Source of the DNA: Streptomyces uncialis
GTDB taxonomy: Bacteria; Actinomycetota; Actinomycetes; Streptomycetales; Streptomycetaceae
Assembly: GCF_001905345.1 (NCBI RefSeq)
Contig: NZ_LFBV01000014.1
Span: 23,714 to 87,713 of the forward strand
Direction of reading: 5' to 3'
Length of the DNA: 64,000 nucleotides
Both the position numbers and the translations under genes were made by a program. Below are positions 60,743-64,000 of this stretch, in pieces. A model generated the notes under the pieces. The model had not been told where the DNA came from, did not search any database, and saw nothing but the letters and a program-made list of their open reading frames with translations. Within the stretch, counting starts at the first letter, position 1; each line of letters begins with the position of its first letter.

Positions 60743-61303
60743 TCACCGCGCATCGGACTGGCGTAGCATCTCCATCTCGTACTCCAGTAGTGCGGGGTTC
60801 AGGGCGAACGGCAGGGTCAGCCCGGTGCGGACGAAACCGGCCCGCCGGTAGAAGCCCTCGGCCCTGGGGTTGGCACCGTTGACGATCAGCCGTACCCGCT
60901 CGACGCCCGGCTGCGACCAGGCCCAGTCGAGAGCGGCGGCGAACAACGCGTCGGTCAGCCCGCTGCCCCGGCGCTCCGGCCGTACGTAGACGCCGTAGAG
61001 GTGCGCCTGGAGCCGGTCGACGGGCAGCCCGACGACCTCGTCCACGGTGCCCGGACGCTCCAGGACGGCACCCACCGACCCGGCGAACACCGTGTCAGGC
61101 CCCACCGCCACGAACTGGCACTGCCCGTCGCCGGACGCCACCAGCGCGGTCCGCTCCCGCCACCAGGTCTCCGACCGCTCCACCGCCTTCTCATAGGTCT
61201 CCAGGAACGCGACCGATGCCAGGGGGTCGCTCAGGGCCGCCAGCCGCAGCTCCCGGGCCGGCGCCCACTCCTCTGCGCGGATCGCGCGAACGTCGTATTC
61301 CAT
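60743..61303 (-). CDS. GNAT-family N-acetyltransferase
   Basis: 186 residues from ATG 61303 (the open frame runs to 61390). MEYDVRAIRAEEWAPARELR at the N-terminus, the acetyl-CoA loop VYVRPERRGSGLTDALF, and VERVRLIVNGANPRAEGFYRRAGFV are a complete GNAT core. The acceptor is unknown. The 284 bases between the VirD4-like gene and this gene's end hold no feature I can support. Divergent from the histidine kinase gene. Confidence 0.88.
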   Translation of the reverse strand: MEYDVRAIRAEEWAPARELRLAALSDPLASVAFLETYEKAVERSETWWRERTALVASGDGQCQFVAVGPDTVFAGSVGAVLERPGTVDEVVGLPVDRLQAHLYGVYVRPERRGSGLTDALFAAALDWAWSQPGVERVRLIVNGANPRAEGFYRRAGFVRTGLTLPFALNPALLEYEMEMLRQSDAR

Positions 61304-61475
61304 ACCCGGATGATCCGTGCCGACGTCCGTCGGCCGCAAGAAAATCCGAGACGCGGGTAGTACCGGGGTATGAGCGGAGATCTGCCGCATCGGGACCTGG
61401 GTCCGATGTGGCGAGTGCCCGCGGCGTAGGACGATGACCGGGTAAGCGGGACTTCGGCCGGGGGAGCTGGGTGAA

Positions 61476-62831
61476 CTGAAGGGAGCGGACGGGCTGAGGA
61501 GCCTGGGGCGCAGGCTGCTCCTTCTGAGGGGAGGACGGGGCCCGGCCTCCTGCGCGCGGGACTTCGTCCCGTTCCCCCAGCGTGTCCAGCAGGCTGTCCG
61601 CGCCGCCGATCAGCGGCGCCCCCGCGTCTGGGACGCGCTGCTCACGAGTTTCTGGCTCATCGCGGTCCTGATCGACTTGAACGACGGCGGCTGGCGGATG
61701 GTCGCGATCAACAAGAACGTGCCCGGCTGGCTCCTGCTGCTGATCACGGTGTCCTTCACGGTGCCGCTGTACTGGCGTCGCAGCCACCCGTTCACCGTCA
61801 TGGTGGCCACCGCTGTCCCCGCCTTCGCGAACTCGCTGTCCGGAGCGGTGCTCCAGGCGGAGACCCTCCAGCTCATCGTCGTCTACAACATCGCGTACCG
61901 GCTGCCGTTCCGGAGCTTCTGGTGGGTGGGGGCCCTGATCGCGGCTCCGCAGACGGCAGGTGCGATGCGCTTCCCCGATTCGGCCTGGTGGGACCGGGGA
62001 GCGCAGTTCCTGTGGGCCACGCTGTTCGTCGCGCTCATGGGCGTGGTGGTCCGCAGCCGCCGTGACTACACCAGAGCACTGGTGGAACGCGCCCGTCAGC
62101 TGGAGACCGAACGGGACCAGCAGACCCGTCTCGCCGCCGCCGCGGAACGCGCCCGCATCGCGCGGGAGATGCACGACATCATCGGCCACAACCTGTCGGT
62201 CATCACCGGTCTCGCCGACGGTGGCGCGTACGCGTCGAGGAAATCGCCGGAACGTGCCGGGCAAGCGCTGGAGGGGATAGCGACGACGAGCCGTCAGGCC
62301 CTCGGCGAGCTCCGGCGTCTGCTGGACGTCCTGCGCGAGGAAGCGCCGGGTGCGCGGGAGCCCGACCTGTCACCCCAGCCGGCTCTCGTGGACCTCGACG
62401 GGCTGGTGGAGCGGGTACGTGCCGCCGGTCTTCCCGTCCATACGACGGTGCACGGCACTCCGGACGCCGTACCTCCCGGGCTCCAGCTCACGGTGTACCG
62501 GCTGCTCCAGGAGGCGCTCACGAACACGATGAAACACGCCGGGCCGGGCGCCACCGCGGAGATCCAGGTCCGGTACGAACCGGACGAGGTCCGTCTGGCG
62601 GTGACGGACAGGGGCGGCCGGCCGGACAGTTCCGCGGAGCCCCCGCATCCGCTGCCCGTGGACGGCGACGAGCCACGCGCTGACGCGGGGCGCGGGCTCA
62701 CCGGTATGCGTGAGCGCACGGCCTTGTACAGCGGCACACTTGACGCGGGTCCGCTCACCGACGGCCGGGGCCGGCCGGTCGGCTGGCGGGTCCATGCCCT
62801 TCTTCCCCTCCCCGAGGAATCCACAACGTGA
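61476..62831 (+). CDS. NarL-type sensor histidine kinase
   Basis: 451 residues if it begins at CTG 61476, 9 bases after GGGGAG; no ATG or GTG exists in frame before TTG 61677, which would cut off the first membrane helix (WDALLTSFWLIAVLIDL). About four to five transmembrane segments are followed by a HisKA_3 domain with the phospho-acceptor His in REMHDIIGHNLS. The HATPase domain has an N-box (LLQEALTNTMKHA) and G-boxes (DRGGRPD and GRGLTGMRERT). GTGA overlap couples it to the response regulator. A GTG at 61471 runs into a stop after two codons, so a small indel in this region is possible. Confidence 0.85.
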   Translation: MKGADGLRSLGRRLLLLRGGRGPASCARDFVPFPQRVQQAVRAADQRRPRVWDALLTSFWLIAVLIDLNDGGWRMVAINKNVPGWLLLLITVSFTVPLYWRRSHPFTVMVATAVPAFANSLSGAVLQAETLQLIVVYNIAYRLPFRSFWWVGALIAAPQTAGAMRFPDSAWWDRGAQFLWATLFVALMGVVVRSRRDYTRALVERARQLETERDQQTRLAAAAERARIAREMHDIIGHNLSVITGLADGGAYASRKSPERAGQALEGIATTSRQALGELRRLLDVLREEAPGAREPDLSPQPALVDLDGLVERVRAAGLPVHTTVHGTPDAVPPGLQLTVYRLLQEALTNTMKHAGPGATAEIQVRYEPDEVRLAVTDRGGRPDSSAEPPHPLPVDGDEPRADAGRGLTGMRERTALYSGTLDAGPLTDGRGRPVGWRVHALLPLPEESTT

Positions 62832-63499
62832 CCACCGTTCTCATCGCCGACGACCAGCACCTGCAGCGGCTCGGCTTCCGCATGCTCCTGGAGAGTCAGG
62901 ACGACCTGACGGTCGTGGGCGAGGCGACGAACGGCATGGAGGCCGTCCGTCTGACCGCGCGGCTCCGCCCCGATGTGGTCCTGATGGACATCAGGATGCC
63001 GGGCCAGGACGGCATCGAGGCCACCCGCCAGATCGTCGCTACGGGTGACCGCACCCGGGTCCTCATCCTGACCACGTTCGACCTGGACGAGTACGCGTAC
63101 GCGGGTCTGCGGGCCGGCGCGAGCGGGTTCCTCGTCAAGGACGCCCTTCCCGAGGAACTGCTGTCCGGTATACGCGCGGTGGCGACGGGCGACGCGGTGG
63201 TCGCCCCGAGCCTGACCCGTCGTCTCCTCGACGCGTACGTCAAGCATCTCCCCGTCGACGGGTCACAGGGCGGTGCCCCGGTCATGGACGAACGGATCGC
63301 CGCCCTCACCGAAAGGGAGCGCGAGATCCTCACGGTCATCGGTCAGGGCTGGACGAATCCGGAGATCGCGGCACGTCTCCATCTCGCGGAGTCGACCGTG
63401 AAGTCCCATGTGGGTCGCATCCTCGCGAAGACCGGCGCCCGGGACCGCGTCCAGGCGGTGATCCTCGCCTACGACGCACGCCTCGTGGAACCGACGTGA
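62828..63499 (+). CDS. NarL/FixJ-type response regulator
   Basis: 223 residues. Receiver domain with acidic pair ADDQ, phospho-acceptor D54 in VLMDIRMPGQDG and the conserved Lys in FLVKDALP. LuxR-type helix-turn-helix near the end (LTEREREILTVIGQGWTNPE, then LHLAESTVKSHVGRILAKTG). Translationally coupled to the kinase by GTGA. Targets unknown; a role linked to the adjacent genes is not evident. Confidence 0.94.
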   Translation: MTTVLIADDQHLQRLGFRMLLESQDDLTVVGEATNGMEAVRLTARLRPDVVLMDIRMPGQDGIEATRQIVATGDRTRVLILTTFDLDEYAYAGLRAGASGFLVKDALPEELLSGIRAVATGDAVVAPSLTRRLLDAYVKHLPVDGSQGGAPVMDERIAALTEREREILTVIGQGWTNPEIAARLHLAESTVKSHVGRILAKTGARDRVQAVILAYDARLVEPT

Positions 63500-63562
63500 C
63501 GTCATGACACCGCCCCTGCGGATTCCCGTCCCTCCAGTAAGGGAAAAGGCCGGGAACGCAAA

Positions 63563-63614
63563 GAAGGCCGTGGTCTTCAAGAGAAACAAAGTTCTCTTGA
63601 AGACCACAGCCTTC
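63563..63614 (-). terminator. rRNA operon terminator
   Basis: A 23-bp hairpin (GAAGGCTGTGGTCTTCAAGA with its complement on the minus strand, loop about TTTGT) followed by TTTGCG, 12 bases past the 5S gene. It may also stop transcripts from the response regulator on the other strand. Confidence 0.9.
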
Positions 63615-63625
63615 ATATAAAGTTA

Positions 63626-63744
63626 GTTCGGCGGTGTCCTACTCTCCCACAGGGTCCCCCCTGCAGTACCATCGGCGCTGTAAGGCTTAGCTTCCGGGTT
63701 CGGAATGTAACCGGGCGTTTCCCTCACGCTATGACCACCGAAAC
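63626..63744 (-). rRNA. rrf: 5S ribosomal RNA
   Basis: Minus-strand sequence begins GTTTCGGTGGTCATAGCG and ends GAGTAGGACACCGCCGAAC, the streptomycete 5S rRNA with its terminal helix. Length 119 bases. 118 bases separate it from the 23S gene. Confidence 0.95.
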
Positions 63745-63862
63745 ACTACGAAACACACCCCGCACACCCCCGCCGGCCCACACAACCCAATATTTGGGTC
63801 GGGGCAGGGGGGTGTTGGTTGTTCGTGGTTTCAGAACCAACACAGTGGACGCGAGCAACTGA

Positions 63863-64000
63863 GGACAAGCCCTCGGCCTATTAGTACCAGTCAACTCCAC
63901 CGGTCACCCGGCTTCCATATCTGGCCTATCAACCCAGTCGTCTACTGGGAGCCTTACCCCATCAAGTGGGTGGGAGTCCTCATCTCGAAGCAGGCTTCCC
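63863..64000 (-). rRNA. rrl: 23S ribosomal RNA, 3' end (partial)
   Basis: The window cuts the gene at its right edge. The last bases, on the minus strand, include GGTGGAGTTGACTGGTACTA and end near GGCCGAGGGCTTGTCCTC, the 3' end of actinobacterial 23S rRNA. The exact 3' end is estimated to within a few bases. Confidence 0.93.

Overview
The window is high-GC actinobacterial chromosome, almost certainly Streptomyces. The signs are strong G/C preference at third codon positions, frequent GTG starts, many 4-base ATGA/GTGA overlaps between genes, and lineage markers such as mycothiol synthase, GlnR, Nur, RsiG, DUF397 proteins and an rRNA operon entering from the right edge on the minus strand. No integrase, transposase, tRNA or CRISPR array was found.

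Layout. 0.2-7.5 kb: a metallo-beta-lactamase-fold alkyl sulfatase, then a minus-strand type VII-secretion-like locus with a small helical partner, a polymorphic-toxin-like protein with a candidate nuclease tip, a translationally coupled candidate immunity protein and a DUF6177-like protein. 7.7-10 kb: cobalt transporter genes cbtBA behind a cobalamin riboswitch, with a divergent histidine-phosphatase relative. 10-13.2 kb: lysA, a SAV_915-type protein, a methyltransferase and a small ferredoxin-like-fold protein. 13.4-18 kb: an ECF sigma/anti-sigma pair and an ABC transporter. 18.1-25.7 kb: accessory-looking DNA with an asparagine-synthetase-like enzyme behind a newly noted 54-residue peptide gene, a DUF7848 operon, an XRE regulator with two DUF397 partners, a fragment of a RiPP-type methyltransferase, and HxlR and MarR regulators. 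26-46 kb: conserved core (5'-nucleotidase, mshD, LacI regulator, glnR, MoaD-like, LmeA-like, the cysteine-leader/sulfurtransferase/DUF1416 operon, DsrE, nitrobindin-like, nur, ygfZ, dtd, rsiG, asparaginase, Pit phosphate transport, CsoR). It is interrupted by four related intergenic elements (28.9-29.8, 32.2-32.8, 34.4-35.0 and 43.2-43.7 kb).

46-60.5 kb: small proteins, a lipoprotein, an FAD oxidase, a PAP2 phosphatase and a lysozyme-like/NlpC-P60 hydrolase lead into a plus-strand conjugation-like (T4SS-like) operon. That operon has a pilin-like membrane protein, a TcpC-like protein, a polytopic membrane protein, an SCO6880-type protein, a VirB4-like ATPase and a VirD4-like protein without a recognisable Walker A lysine. 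It has no relaxase and resembles the chromosomal cmd cluster recalled from S. coelicolor. 60.7-63.5 kb: a GNAT enzyme and a two-component system. 63.6-64 kb: terminator, 5S rRNA and the 3' end of 23S rRNA.

The observations most worth following up are the peptide plus asparagine-synthetase-like pair (18.8-20.6 kb), the family of long palindromic intergenic elements, the phased ACCAGG array inside the conjugation-like operon (57.0-57.1 kb), and the leaderless cysteine leader peptide at 36.0 kb. All family assignments come from reading the sequence and remembered family features; no database was searched.
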